Shown here in pieces: positions 15,323 to 24,792 of a stretch of DNA of 64,000 nt. This stretch comes from Brevinematales bacterium. Lineage in GTDB: Bacteria; Spirochaetota; Brevinematia; Brevinematales; Thermospiraceae. The position numbers and the translations under genes are program-made. The first letter of the stretch is position 1, and the number at the start of each line of letters is the position of its first letter. The notes under the pieces are model-generated. The model worked only from the letters and a program-made list of their open reading frames with translations, did not search any database and was not told where the DNA came from. The DNA lies in the NCBI GenBank assembly GCA_026417555.1, contig JAOADA010000004.1, positions 62,001-126,000 of the forward strand, in the 5' to 3' direction.

Positions 15323-16945
15323 ATGGCGAAAGACTTACTGTTTTCGAGTGAGGCACACCAGAAGATTTTGGCTGGTGTGGAAAAGCTGGCCCGTGCAGTT
15401 GGGGCTACGCTTGGTCCCCGTGGTCGCAACGTGGTGATCGACAAGAAGTTTGGTGCACCCACGATCACCAAAGATGGTGTGACTGTGGCCAAGGAAATCG
15501 AACTCGAGGACAAGTTCGAGAATATGGGTGCCCAGCTGGTGAAGGAGGTGGCTACCAAGACCAATGATATTGCTGGTGACGGTACCACGACTGCTACCGT
15601 GCTTGCCCATGCGATTATCCGCGAGGGATTCAAGAATGTTACAGCGGGAAGCAATCCCACCCTTATTAAGAAGGGTATTGACAAGGCTGTAGATGCTGTG
15701 GTGGGAGAGCTCAAGAAGCTTGCGAAGAAAGTGGAAACTCGTGAAGAGATTCGAGATGTGGCAGCTATCTCTGCGAACAACGATATGACGATTGGAGAGT
15801 TTATCGCTGAGGCTATGGACAAAGTGGGCAAGGACGGTGTGATTACGGTGGAAGAGTCCAAGTCTCTTGAGACGTATGTTGATGTGGTTGAGGGTATGCA
15901 GTTTGACCGTGGGTATCTCTCTCCCTACATGGTTACGAATGCTGAGAGTATGGTAGCAGAGCTTGATGATCCCTTTATTCTCCTGTATGACAAGAAGATA
16001 TCCTCCATCAAAGAGATTGTGCCTCTTCTGGAAAAGATTGCTCAATCTGGGCGTCCTCTTCTCATTGTGGCAGAGGATGTTGAAGGAGAGGCACTAGCCA
16101 CTCTCATCGTGAACAAGCTCCGTGGTACGCTGAACTGTGTGGCTGTGAAAGCTCCTGCCTTTGGTGATCGCCGCAAGGCTATGCTTGAGGATATTGCTAT
16201 CCTCACAGGGGGGCAGGTCATCTCTGAGGAAAAGGGTATGAAACTTGAAAATGCCACACTTGCTGATCTTGGCCGTGCCAAGAAGGTCAAAGTAGACAAG
16301 GAAAATACGACCATTGTGAGTGGGGCTGGCAAGAAAGAGGCTATTGAGGCTCGCATCAAACAGATCAAAAAGCAGATTGAGGATACTACCTCTGATTATG
16401 ATCGTGAAAAACTCCAAGAGAGACTTGCGAAGCTCGCTGGTGGTGTTGCTGTGATCCGCGTAGGAGCAGCGACAGAAGTAGAACTCAAAGAGAAAAAGGC
16501 TCGCGTGGAGGATGCACTTTCTGCTACCAAGGCAGCTGTTGAAGAAGGGATTGTCCCTGGTGGTGGACTCTCTTTGATTCTTGCTCAGAAGGCCCTTGAT
16601 GGTCTCAAGGGAGAAAACGATGAGGAACAGGTAGGTATCGAGATTGTACGCCGTGCTCTTGAGGCTCCTATGCGCAAGATTGCCGACAACTCTGGAATTG
16701 ATGGTTCGGTGATTGTTCATCGTGCAAAAGAGTCCAAGAGTGGGATGGGGTACAATGCTCTCACCAATGAATGGGTAGATATGATGAAAGCTGGGATCAT
16801 CGACCCAGTGAAGGTAGAAAGATCAGCCCTTCAGAATGCCGCTTCTATTGCTGGTCTTCTTCTCACCACTGAGGTGATGATTACAGACAAACCTGAAAAA
16901 GAGAAACCTGCTGCTCCAAACCCTGGTATGGGAGATATGTACTAA
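15323..16945 (+). CDS. groEL: Chaperonin GroEL (Hsp60)
   Basis: A 540-aa chaperonin subunit of normal length. Nucleotide-binding motifs are [27 protein letters not shown] and the catalytic Asp region; the late GGG run (VPGGGLSL) is also present. The C-terminus ends PNPGMGDMY and lacks the long Gly-Gly-Met repeat. The codon choice (many C-ending codons and CGT/CGC) differs from neighbours and suggests high expression. groES is not adjacent. Bounded by its own promoter and a strong terminator, so it is a single-gene unit. Confidence 0.98.
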   Translation: MAKDLLFSSEAHQKILAGVEKLARAVGATLGPRGRNVVIDKKFGAPTITKDGVTVAKEIELEDKFENMGAQLVKEVATKTNDIAGDGTTTATVLAHAIIREGFKNVTAGSNPTLIKKGIDKAVDAVVGELKKLAKKVETREEIRDVAAISANNDMTIGEFIAEAMDKVGKDGVITVEESKSLETYVDVVEGMQFDRGYLSPYMVTNAESMVAELDDPFILLYDKKISSIKEIVPLLEKIAQSGRPLLIVAEDVEGEALATLIVNKLRGTLNCVAVKAPAFGDRRKAMLEDIAILTGGQVISEEKGMKLENATLADLGRAKKVKVDKENTTIVSGAGKKEAIEARIKQIKKQIEDTTSDYDREKLQERLAKLAGGVAVIRVGAATEVELKEKKARVEDALSATKAAVEEGIVPGGGLSLILAQKALDGLKGENDEEQVGIEIVRRALEAPMRKIADNSGIDGSVIVHRAKESKSGMGYNALTNEWVDMMKAGIIDPVKVERSALQNAASIAGLLLTTEVMITDKPEKEKPAAPNPGMGDMY

Positions 16946-16952
16946 TGAAGAC

Positions 16953-16983
16953 AAAACGCCCCGCTTGGCGGGGCGTTTTTTTC
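16953..16983 (+). terminator. Intrinsic terminator after groEL
   Basis: ACGCCCCGC pairs with GCGGGGCGT across a TTG loop (9 bp, extended by A-T pairs), followed by seven or more T. A textbook terminator 8 bases after the groEL stop. Confidence 0.95.
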
Positions 16984-17067
16984 TTTTCCTGAAGAAAAGA
17001 TGGAAAAAATTTCCTTTTTCTTTCTTTTTGTGTTATACTTATGGGAGAACTCTTTGAAGGAGTGAAT

Positions 17068-19725
17068 ATGGGAATTCTTACTTCAATAGTGTATGCCATT
17101 ATCGGGACAAAGCAACAACGAGATATCAAGAAGCTTCGCCCTTATGTGGAACAGGTCAATGCGAGAGAAGCGGAAATTTCTGCTCTTTCCAATGATAGCC
17201 TTGCCCGAAAAACGGAAGAATTCAAAAACCGGTTGGCCGCTGGAGAAACCCTTGAAGACATTCTTCCTGAGGCGTTTGCTGTGGTAAGGGAAGTGGCGAA
17301 GCGGACATTGAACATGCGCCATTTTGATGTTCAGATTATGGGTGGCGTTGTTCTCCATCAAGGCAAGATTGCTGAGATGAAAACCGGTGAGGGAAAAACC
17401 CTTGTGGCGACCCTGCCTCTCTATCTCAATGCCCTCACAGGAAAGGGAGTTCATCTGGTGACGGTGAATGATTATCTTGCCCGTCGAGATGCTGTGTGGA
17501 TGGGGCCTATTTATAAATTCTTGGGGCTTTCCGTAGGGATCATCAATCATGAAAAAAGTTACTACGTGGATTGGGAAGATATCAGCCAATGGAAAACCAC
17601 CTATAGAGAGTGTAGTCGGCAAGAGGCCTATCGCTGTGATATTACCTATGGAACAAACAATGAGTTTGGTTTTGATTATCTCAGGGATAATATGGTGTTT
17701 TCCCTTGATCAGAAGGTCCAGCGGGGGCATTTCTATGCTATTGTAGACGAGGTAGATTCTATTTTGATTGATGAGGCACGAACTCCCCTTATTATTTCTG
17801 GTCCGAGTGAAGAGGCTACAGATCTGTATTACAAGGTAGATAGGATTGTCCCACGTCTCACTCAGGCGCAAGTGAATGAGAAGAATGAACCTATTGAGGG
17901 GACAGGGGATTATGCTGTTGATGAGAAGGACAAAACCGTTGTTTTGACAGAGCAAGGGATTGAGAAGATTGAACAATTGTTGGGAGTGAAAGAACTCTAC
18001 TCTCCTCGAAATAGCAAGCTTGTCCACCATATTATTCAGGCTATACGGGCCCACAAACTCTATCATCGTGATGTGGATTATGTGGTAGAGAATGGTGAAG
18101 TCGTTATTGTGGATGAGTTTACTGGGAGAAAAATGCCAGGGCGTCGTTGGTCAGATGGGCTTCATCAGGCTATTGAGGCCAAGGAGAGGGTTTCTATCCG
18201 GCAGGAATTTCAGACCCTTGCGACTATTACGTTTCAGAACTACTTTAGGATGTATACCAAGCTGGCTGGCATGACAGGAACAGCAGAAACAGAGGCTCAG
18301 GAGTTTTATTCGATCTATCATCTGGATGTTGTTGTTATCCCTCCCAATGTTCCTGTGCAACGTCGGGATGATCCAGACAAGATTTATATCAATGAAAATG
18401 CGAAGTTCAAGGCTATCGTCAGGGATGTAGAAGAACACCACAAAAAGGGACAACCTATCCTTATTGGTACTATCTCAGTAGAGAAATCAGAACGTCTCTC
18501 CAAGATGCTTCAGCAACGTCGTATTCCCCACAATGTGCTCAATGCCAAGTACCATGAGAAAGAAGCCGAAATCATTGCCCAGGCTGGGCAGCCATATGCG
18601 GTTACTATTGCGACCAATATGGCTGGTCGTGGAACAGATATCAAACTTGCCCCTGGGGTACGAGAACTGGGGGGACTTCTTGTGATTGGAAGTGAAAGGC
18701 ATGAATCCCGTCGTATCGATAATCAGCTTCGCGGACGTTCAGGACGTCAGGGAGACCCAGGGCGTTCTCAGTTTTATGTGTCGCTTGAAGATGATCTCAT
18801 GCGGCTTTTTGGTATGGATAATCGTATCCAAATGATGAAAAGTCTTGGGTTTAGTGAGGAAGAGGAGATCCAGAGCAAACTCATTTCCAATGCTATTGAG
18901 AATGCCCAAAAACGGGTGGAGAATCGTAACTTTGAAATCCGAAAGCACCTTCTCGAGTATGATAATGTCATGAACGAGCAGCGAAGTTATATCTATCGTC
19001 TTCGCGATGAGATTCTTGATATTGTGCACCATCCAGAGGTGGTGGATGCCATTATCGACATGGTTATAGAGGATAAGGTAAATACCTTTTCTCAGCCTTC
19101 CCGTCCACACACCTGGCCCCTTGATGAACTTAGGAAGTGGTTGAAGCTTCAGTTTGTGGTGGATCTTTCTTCAGAGTGGAATCCCAGAGATGCTGAAGAA
19201 GCGAAAAGGATACTTCATACCCTTATCAAATCCCGTGTGTGGGAGAGGTTCGCGTATGTGCCGGAAACTGTACGTTACGATGCCCTGAAGTATGTGCTTC
19301 TCAGTACCCTTGATAACCGATGGAAGGAGCATCTGAGATCTATTGATTCTATTCAAGAGAGTATCTCTCTTCGTCAATATGCGAGCAAAAATCCCATTGT
19401 GGAATACAAGGTAGAGGCTTTTGAGCTTTTTGCCAAAATGCGCTCACATTTCATGGCAGATGCTCTTGCCATGCTTGCTCATCTTGAAATTCAGTTGCAG
19501 ATGGAAGAAACTCCAATGGAGGTTGGTCCGCAAAAGATTGAAACAAAACATACCGAGTTTGGCCAATTTGGTGCCATGAGAGCATCCAACCCCGCCATGG
19601 AAAAACCCAAACCTGTCCAGAGGGGACCAAAAATTGGGAGAAATGACCCATGTTGGTGTGGGAGTGGAAAAAAATACAAATATTGTCACTATGAGTCTGA
19701 TCAGAGACAGGCAAGATCACAGTGA
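17068..19725 (+). CDS. secA: Protein translocase ATPase SecA
   Basis: An 885-aa ATPase that drives proteins through SecYEG. Walker A is MKTGEGKTLVATL (about residue 103), the DEAD-like box is IVDEVDSILIDEART, and motif VI is in QLRGRSGRQGDPG. The C-terminus has the SEC-C zinc motif GRNDPCWCGSGKKYKYCHY used to bind SecB or ribosomes. The ATG at 17068 (MGILTSIVY) is chosen because GAAGGAGTG lies just upstream; the earlier ATG at 17041 has no ribosome site. A TATACT box at 17034-17039 could be the -10 element, with a poor -35. Confidence 0.97.
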   Translation: MGILTSIVYAIIGTKQQRDIKKLRPYVEQVNAREAEISALSNDSLARKTEEFKNRLAAGETLEDILPEAFAVVREVAKRTLNMRHFDVQIMGGVVLHQGKIAEMKTGEGKTLVATLPLYLNALTGKGVHLVTVNDYLARRDAVWMGPIYKFLGLSVGIINHEKSYYVDWEDISQWKTTYRECSRQEAYRCDITYGTNNEFGFDYLRDNMVFSLDQKVQRGHFYAIVDEVDSILIDEARTPLIISGPSEEATDLYYKVDRIVPRLTQAQVNEKNEPIEGTGDYAVDEKDKTVVLTEQGIEKIEQLLGVKELYSPRNSKLVHHIIQAIRAHKLYHRDVDYVVENGEVVIVDEFTGRKMPGRRWSDGLHQAIEAKERVSIRQEFQTLATITFQNYFRMYTKLAGMTGTAETEAQEFYSIYHLDVVVIPPNVPVQRRDDPDKIYINENAKFKAIVRDVEEHHKKGQPILIGTISVEKSERLSKMLQQRRIPHNVLNAKYHEKEAEIIAQAGQPYAVTIATNMAGRGTDIKLAPGVRELGGLLVIGSERHESRRIDNQLRGRSGRQGDPGRSQFYVSLEDDLMRLFGMDNRIQMMKSLGFSEEEEIQSKLISNAIENAQKRVENRNFEIRKHLLEYDNVMNEQRSYIYRLRDEILDIVHHPEVVDAIIDMVIEDKVNTFSQPSRPHTWPLDELRKWLKLQFVVDLSSEWNPRDAEEAKRILHTLIKSRVWERFAYVPETVRYDALKYVLLSTLDNRWKEHLRSIDSIQESISLRQYASKNPIVEYKVEAFELFAKMRSHFMADALAMLAHLEIQLQMEETPMEVGPQKIETKHTEFGQFGAMRASNPAMEKPKPVQRGPKIGRNDPCWCGSGKKYKYCHYESDQRQARSQ

Positions 19726-19759
19726 TTGTGACTGACAAAAGGAGATACACACATACCCT

Positions 19760-21544
19760 ATGAAACGAAAAGAGGTACAAAAATTTTTAGAAAGCGTGCA
19801 AGAAGCCCCTCTTGAAGTATTGTATAAGGAGTTTCAGGCCACAAACAAAAGTAGCCAGAAAAGACTTCGGCATATCCTGGGTGACCTAGAACAGGAGGGG
19901 GTCGTTGAATTTCGCGAAACCATGGTGGTGATGAGAAGACCAAAAAAATCTCGAGTCTCATCTCGGGTTTTTTCCCCGACGGACAAAGAACCAAAGAACA
20001 AGAAAAGCTATCGTCGTTCTCCTCTTCGTGAAGATGGGAGACGAAAAAACTATGAGGCCACAGACGACTTTGCCTATATTCTTGAGGTTCATCATATTCG
20101 TAACGATTTTCCCCCAAAGGCTCTTGCCCAGGCTGAAGCCCTTCCCATGGATATTCCTGCCAAAGAGAGAGCCCTTCGATTGGATCTCCGCAAGGAGATG
20201 ATTTTTACCATTGATGGTCCAGATGCGAAGGACTTGGATGATGCTGTCTCTATTAAGCGAACGCTTACAGGATGGGAATTGGGGGTTCATATTGCTGATG
20301 TTTCCTATTATGTGCCAAAACATACCCCTCTTGATAAAGAGGCTCTCAGACGGGGAAATAGCTTCTACTTTATCAACCGTGTGGTTCCCATGTTTCCCGA
20401 GAAGCTCTCCAATGGGCTGTGTAGTTTAAATCCCCATGAGGACAAACTCACCATGTCTGTGCTTATGGAGGTCAATCGCAAGGGACAGGTAACGAAATAC
20501 CGTATCGTTCCCAGTATCATTCACTCTCATTATCGGCTCACTTATCCTCAGGTTGAGGAGGTTCTCAAGGGAAAGGTGACTATGCCAGATACGAGGCTCC
20601 AGAAGAGTCTCATGGAGATGAGGGAGCTTTTTCGTCTTCTTCATGACAAGCGAATACAGGAAGGGAGCATTGACTTTGACTTTCGGGAGCAGAAGTGTGA
20701 ACTCAATGAGTGGGATGAACCGGTGAAGTTTTGGCTCAAAGAGAGATTGGATGCGGAACGTCTCATTGAGGAGTTTATGCTGCTTGCCAACCAAACGGTG
20801 GCCAGATTTCTCTCTGAAAAAACGGAGTATGCTATGTATCGTGTCCATGAAGAACCAGAAGAAGAAAAATTGAAATCATTTCTTGCTATGGCCTTGCGGT
20901 TTGGGTACAAATTTCGTACCCATACTCCCCCACCACCGCAGGAGCTTCAGCGACTTCTTGAGGAGGTGAAGGGAAAGCCTTATCAAGAGCTTTTGAATCA
21001 GATGCTTCTTCGGTCTATGCAGCAGGCGCGCTACCAGAATGAGAATTTGGGACATTATGGGCTTGGGTTTGCCTATTATACCCATTTTACGTCTCCCATC
21101 AGAAGGTATGCAGATTTGACAGTTCATCGTTTGGTGAAAAGCCATCTTGGGATAGCAAAAATCTCCTATACTGACAAGGAGTTGGCAAAGATTGCGAGTC
21201 ATATCTCCAAGCAGGAACGTGTGGCAATGGAAGCTGAACGAGAATTCTACAAGATCAAATCAGTTCGTTATATGCAGGGAAAGGAGGGAATGGAGTTTGA
21301 GGCGGTGATTAGTGGGGTGACGTCGTTTGGGTTGTTTGTTTCTATTCGGGAAACGGGTATTGAGGGACTCGTGAGGCTTGCGGATCTTGCGGACTATTTT
21401 GTGTATCATGAGGAAAGCCATAGTGTGGTGGGAAAACGTACCAAAAAGGTATACCAAATGGGACAGAGTGTACGAGTGAGGCTTGTTCGTGTCAATGTCA
21501 AAAAACAACATCTTGATTTTGAGTTAGTGGAGGAGGGGGTATGA
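19760..21544 (+). CDS. rnr: RNase R / RNase II family exoribonuclease, short form
   Basis: A 594-aa 3'-5' exoribonuclease. Order: an N-terminal winged-helix-like segment (1-62), a basic linker rich in Lys/Arg (63-100), the RNB catalytic domain (about 140-470) and a C-terminal S1 domain (about 500-590). Catalytic aspartates are in DGPDAKDLDDAVSI; GLGFAYYTHFTSPIRRYADL is the hallmark RNB signature. The two cold-shock domains that normally precede RNB in RNase R are missing, so the enzyme is about 150-200 residues shorter than usual. The ribosome site AAAAGGAG is rather far (about 14 bases) from the ATG. It overlaps the next gene by ATGA. Confidence 0.88.
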   Translation: MKRKEVQKFLESVQEAPLEVLYKEFQATNKSSQKRLRHILGDLEQEGVVEFRETMVVMRRPKKSRVSSRVFSPTDKEPKNKKSYRRSPLREDGRRKNYEATDDFAYILEVHHIRNDFPPKALAQAEALPMDIPAKERALRLDLRKEMIFTIDGPDAKDLDDAVSIKRTLTGWELGVHIADVSYYVPKHTPLDKEALRRGNSFYFINRVVPMFPEKLSNGLCSLNPHEDKLTMSVLMEVNRKGQVTKYRIVPSIIHSHYRLTYPQVEEVLKGKVTMPDTRLQKSLMEMRELFRLLHDKRIQEGSIDFDFREQKCELNEWDEPVKFWLKERLDAERLIEEFMLLANQTVARFLSEKTEYAMYRVHEEPEEEKLKSFLAMALRFGYKFRTHTPPPPQELQRLLEEVKGKPYQELLNQMLLRSMQQARYQNENLGHYGLGFAYYTHFTSPIRRYADLTVHRLVKSHLGIAKISYTDKELAKIASHISKQERVAMEAEREFYKIKSVRYMQGKEGMEFEAVISGVTSFGLFVSIRETGIEGLVRLADLADYFVYHEESHSVVGKRTKKVYQMGQSVRVRLVRVNVKKQHLDFELVEEGV

Positions 21545-22401
21545 AACGTTTTCTTTCCTTTGGGATAGGGTTTCTCTTGTTTTCTTGTGGGCAAGTGGAG
21601 GTGAGCCACTATCAAGAGACCGTTACTCTGAGATTTTCTCAGACGGTGCTTCGGGTAGTTTTTCCTTCTTCACCCTCTCCTGAGGAGGTGACCTTGTATA
21701 GTGAGTTTTTCCGACGACTGGTGAAATTGGAACAAACGGGTGATGTAGGGGAACTGAGGGTAAGTGGTGATCGATATCAGGATCTTTTCCTCATGGGGAA
21801 TAGGCTTCTCAAAAACTGGAAAAATCTCACCCTTCGTTGGGCATGGATTCAGCAGGTGTGGGAGACTATGCGTTGGGAGGCGGAGAAATCTTCTCTTCCT
21901 TGGGCATCTCTTATGAAGGAGGAAATGCTTTCCTATGCGAGAGTGAGGGACTTTGAGGATCTTTTCCAGAAGTATCGTCTCACGTCGTTACAGATCCGCG
22001 AGGCGAGGAAGTATCTCATCCAGTTTCTTAGTGTCGAGGTGTATTTTGTTTCTTTGCAAGAACTTATGGAAAGGTATGGGCGATATTATACGATGAACGA
22101 TCTTCCGACGGTGTTTTTTCAGATTGTGGTGCTTCCTGAGAGTGTGGAGTGGCTTGAGTTTCTTCAGAAGCGGTATGGAGAGCGAAGGGTAAAGGAACTT
22201 GCTCGTCTTGTCTATGAGAAAAAAACCTGGGAAAAAAGACTGGGAAAACCTGTTTCAGATCTTGAGAGTGAGTTTGTGAAAGGATTGGAAAATCGCAAGT
22301 TTACCCTGGGGATATGGACAAATCTAGACTTTGTTCATGAGTACCAAAATCTTTTGTCTTTCTACAATAGATCAACCAAGTCTACGTTGTTTAAAAAATG
22401 A
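21541..22401 (+). CDS. Lipoprotein of unknown function
   Basis: A 286-aa lipoprotein: basic start, hydrophobic stretch FGIGFLLF and lipobox LLFSC with Cys at about residue 17. The mature part is mostly helical and charged. The segment from about 140 to 240 (LTSLQIREARKYLIQF to RYGERRVKELARLVYEKK) loosely recalls SurA/PrsA-type periplasmic foldases, but I see no clear parvulin core, so function is left open. Its ATG overlaps the RNase R stop (ATGA) and its TGA overlaps the next ATG. Confidence 0.7.
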   Translation: MKRFLSFGIGFLLFSCGQVEVSHYQETVTLRFSQTVLRVVFPSSPSPEEVTLYSEFFRRLVKLEQTGDVGELRVSGDRYQDLFLMGNRLLKNWKNLTLRWAWIQQVWETMRWEAEKSSLPWASLMKEEMLSYARVRDFEDLFQKYRLTSLQIREARKYLIQFLSVEVYFVSLQELMERYGRYYTMNDLPTVFFQIVVLPESVEWLEFLQKRYGERRVKELARLVYEKKTWEKRLGKPVSDLESEFVKGLENRKFTLGIWTNLDFVHEYQNLLSFYNRSTKSTLFKK

Positions 22402-23222
22402 GAATGCGGCATCCCCCTTTTGGCCTCAAGGTCTGGTCTACCAACTGTCTCTATGAACAGCCTATCCGAAATCTCTGGCAGGAAGAGGTGATGCAGTTTC
22501 TTGAGATCTATGTCCTTCCAGGTACAGGGGAAAAGACAGCGTTATTCTGGAGAAGGTTACATCAAGAGCTTCACATTCCTATGATTGTGCATGTCCCCCA
22601 TTATAGCCATGGGCTTTGTCTTGCCTGTAGAGACAGAGAGGGGTCAAACCGGCTTTTGATGGAAGAGAGCCTTCGTTTTGCTGATCACGTAGAGGCAGAT
22701 ATGGTGATTGTCCACCCTGGTGTGAATGGGGATATTATGGAAACAGCGAGACAAATCAGACTTTTCTGGGATGAGAGGCTTCTTTTAGAGAACAAGCCTC
22801 GGTATGGGAATGGGGAAAACCTCCTCTGTAATGGGGCTCTTCCGGAGGAAATAGCCCTGGTGATGGAGGAGACGGGTGTGAGGTTTTGTCTTGATATTGG
22901 TCATGCTATTACGGCGGCCAATGGTTTTGGTCTTTCTCCCTGGGAGATGCTGACGGCCTTTTTTGCGTTGAGGCCATCTCTTCTTCATCTCACGGATGGG
23001 CATTGGAATGGTGTACTCGATGAGCATCTTCACTTTGGGGAGGGTGATTTTCCCATCGAGGAGATTGTTGCTCGTCTCTTTTCGGCTGGGCTTTCTCATC
23101 TTCCTGTGACGAATGAGGCGTATAAAAAATCCGAGGAATCTCTTGATGATTTTAGAGAGGACATGGGATATCTGAGCCGGCTATTTGAAAGGTTGGGAAG
23201 AGACAAGACAACCATGGCGTGA
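22398..23222 (+). CDS. TIM-barrel protein, sugar-isomerase / endonuclease IV-like
   Basis: A 274-aa protein with the xylose-isomerase-like TIM-barrel pattern. Candidate metal ligands occur at expected strand ends: IVHVPHYSHG, VIVHPG, LLLENKPRYG, FCLDIGHA and LHLTDGHWNG. These His, Glu and Asp residues suggest an intact divalent-metal site. The family contains sugar epimerases and endonuclease IV, and the substrate cannot be told. An unusual Cys-containing loop (LCLACRDREG) follows the first metal His. It is co-translated with the lipoprotein through ATGA. Confidence 0.7.
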   Translation: MRMRHPPFGLKVWSTNCLYEQPIRNLWQEEVMQFLEIYVLPGTGEKTALFWRRLHQELHIPMIVHVPHYSHGLCLACRDREGSNRLLMEESLRFADHVEADMVIVHPGVNGDIMETARQIRLFWDERLLLENKPRYGNGENLLCNGALPEEIALVMEETGVRFCLDIGHAITAANGFGLSPWEMLTAFFALRPSLLHLTDGHWNGVLDEHLHFGEGDFPIEEIVARLFSAGLSHLPVTNEAYKKSEESLDDFREDMGYLSRLFERLGRDKTTMA

Positions 23223-23277
23223 GGCTTGGGTAGAGAACGGTGGAGGGTCTCGTTTGATGAGAGAAAAGAGAAGGTTT

Positions 23278-24129
23278 TCAGTTTGAGGCCTTCAAACATT
23301 TTTGAAGGGTTTTTTGCATAATCTCAAGAGGGGCCTTTTCTCCTGTCCATATCTCAAATTGTCGTGTCGCCTGGAAAAGAAGCATTTCAGCCCCGTTAAT
23401 GGTATGGCAGTGTTTCTCACGGGCTATTTGGAGAAGTTTTGTTTCAGTCGGGTGATAGATCAGATCCATTACGGTGATGTGTGGAGGAATGAGATGCGCC
23501 TCAACAGGACTTTGATCCTCGTGAGGAAACATCCCAACAGGGGTAGTGTTTATGAGGATATCTGCCTTGGGAAGGAATGAAGCAAGAGATTCAAAATTGG
23601 CGGTTTCGATACGAGCATGAGAAAATGAAGTGAGAAGACGCTGTCGAAGAGAGTTTCGGTTCTCTTGATTTCTGGCGATGATGGTGAGTTGCGCGGGGTT
23701 GTCATAGGCAAAAAGAGCAAAACACACAGCAAGCGAGGCTCCCCCTGAACCAAGGACGACGACGTGCTTGTCTGTGACGGTAGTGTGACGAGAAAGGGAT
23801 TCATAGAACCCATACGCGTCGGTGTTGTCTCCTTTGAGTTTCCCATCCTCTTGCCAGATAGTATTGATGGCACCTATGTTTTTGGCAAGGTCAGTGATCT
23901 CGTCAAGATAAGGGATAGCATTTACCTTGTGGGGAATGGTAACACTGACACCTGGAATACCAAGAGCCCGGATACCTCGTATAGCATCTTCGATGTTTTC
24001 GACATCAAAAGCCACATAGATAGCATTGAGTCCACAGGCTTGAAAGGCGGCATTGTGGAGAGCGGGAGAGAATGAGTGTCGCACAGGGTGACCAATGATA
24101 CCATAGACATGAGTAGTTGCGTCAATCAC
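23278..24129 (-). CDS. aroE: Shikimate dehydrogenase
   Basis: A 283-aa NADP-dependent enzyme of the shikimate pathway, reducing 3-dehydroshikimate. Substrate-binding SFSPALHNAAF, catalytic Lys in SVTIPHKVNAIP, catalytic Asp in DNTDAYGF, and the nucleotide-binding GSGGASLAV are all present; the C-terminal MLLFQATRQFEIWTG is typical. The start at 24129 is GTG and overlaps the rpiB TGA by eight bases, giving MIDATTHVYGIIGHP. It shares the rpiB promoter. Confidence 0.95.
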   Translation of the reverse strand: MIDATTHVYGIIGHPVRHSFSPALHNAAFQACGLNAIYVAFDVENIEDAIRGIRALGIPGVSVTIPHKVNAIPYLDEITDLAKNIGAINTIWQEDGKLKGDNTDAYGFYESLSRHTTVTDKHVVVLGSGGASLAVCFALFAYDNPAQLTIIARNQENRNSLRQRLLTSFSHARIETANFESLASFLPKADILINTTPVGMFPHEDQSPVEAHLIPPHITVMDLIYHPTETKLLQIAREKHCHTINGAEMLLFQATRQFEIWTGEKAPLEIMQKTLQKCLKASN

Positions 24130-24574
24130 GGCATTCCTCTTGTTCTATTTCATGGATTTTTTCGATCCGGCGAAGATGGCGTCCCCCCTCAAAGTCTGTA
24201 GAGAGCCAAATATCCACCAGAGTTTCGGCCTCTGTGGGTGATGTTCGTCTTCCTCCGAGGACCAAGACATTTGCATCATTGTGACGTCGGCTGTACTCGG
24301 CAGAGTAGGCATCAAGGCATAATGCTGCCCTGATACCGTGGATTTTATTGGCGACAATGGAAGCCCCAATCCCTGAACCACAGAGAACAATACCGTATTC
24401 GGCCTCTTTCTTGGAGACAGCCCGAGCGGCGAGTTTGATGGTATCAGGGTAATCCATAGAGGCTTCAGAATAGGTGCCAAAATCGATGACCTCATGCCCT
24501 TCTTTGGCAAGGTATGCCTTGAGGTGCTCTTTGAGATGATAAGCGGCATGATCAGACGCCATGGCAATCTTCAT
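24122..24574 (-). CDS. rpiB: Ribose 5-phosphate isomerase B
   Basis: A 150-aa enzyme interconverting ribose 5-phosphate and ribulose 5-phosphate. Diagnostic motifs: ASDHAAYHLKEHL at the N-terminus, CGSGIGASIVANK with the active-site Cys, and the RRHNDANVLVLGGR segment with the phosphate-binding Arg/His residues. The ATG at 24574 follows GGGAG; an upstream in-frame extension is ruled out because the promoter -10 box lies only 29 bases away. First gene of rpiB-aroE. Confidence 0.94.
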   Translation of the reverse strand: MKIAMASDHAAYHLKEHLKAYLAKEGHEVIDFGTYSEASMDYPDTIKLAARAVSKKEAEYGIVLCGSGIGASIVANKIHGIRAALCLDAYSAEYSRRHNDANVLVLGGRRTSPTEAETLVDIWLSTDFEGGRHLRRIEKIHEIEQEECRD

Positions 24575-24602
24575 ATGGGGCTCCCTTCTTTTGTGCCGGT
24601 AA

Positions 24603-24631
24603 AGTATACAGAATTTCTTTGAAGATGTCAA
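24603..24631 (-). promoter_or_regulatory. Promoter of rpiB-aroE
   Basis: Minus strand TTGACA (24631-24626), 17 bases, TATACT (24608-24603). It predicts a start near 24596 and a 22-base leader containing GGGAG. Confidence 0.88.
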
Positions 24632-24702
24632 TCAAAAAACGAGAAACGGTGTTCCAGAGGAGAACGAAAGATGTGTGGACTTTTTTGTGACCTTGATGGG
24701 GA

Positions 24703-24740
24703 AAAAGAAAGAATGAAGAAAGATCGTTCTTCATTCTTTT
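24703..24740. terminator. Bidirectional-looking terminator
   Basis: AAAGAATGAAGAA (24708-24720) and TTCTTCATTCTTT (24727-24739) form a 13-bp stem with a 6-base loop. It is AT-rich, with T on one side and A on the other, so it could end transcripts from either strand. On the minus strand it would end the SH3-domain gene. Confidence 0.6.
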
Positions 24741-24792
24741 TCGGGAAACGCTCTTTTTAAAAACGCGGGATGACGTATGCCATCATACACAT

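Noticed and set aside
15335-16045. 236-codon open frame antisense to groEL
   Set aside because: It is a shadow of the strongly biased groEL codons; no start signals were seen.
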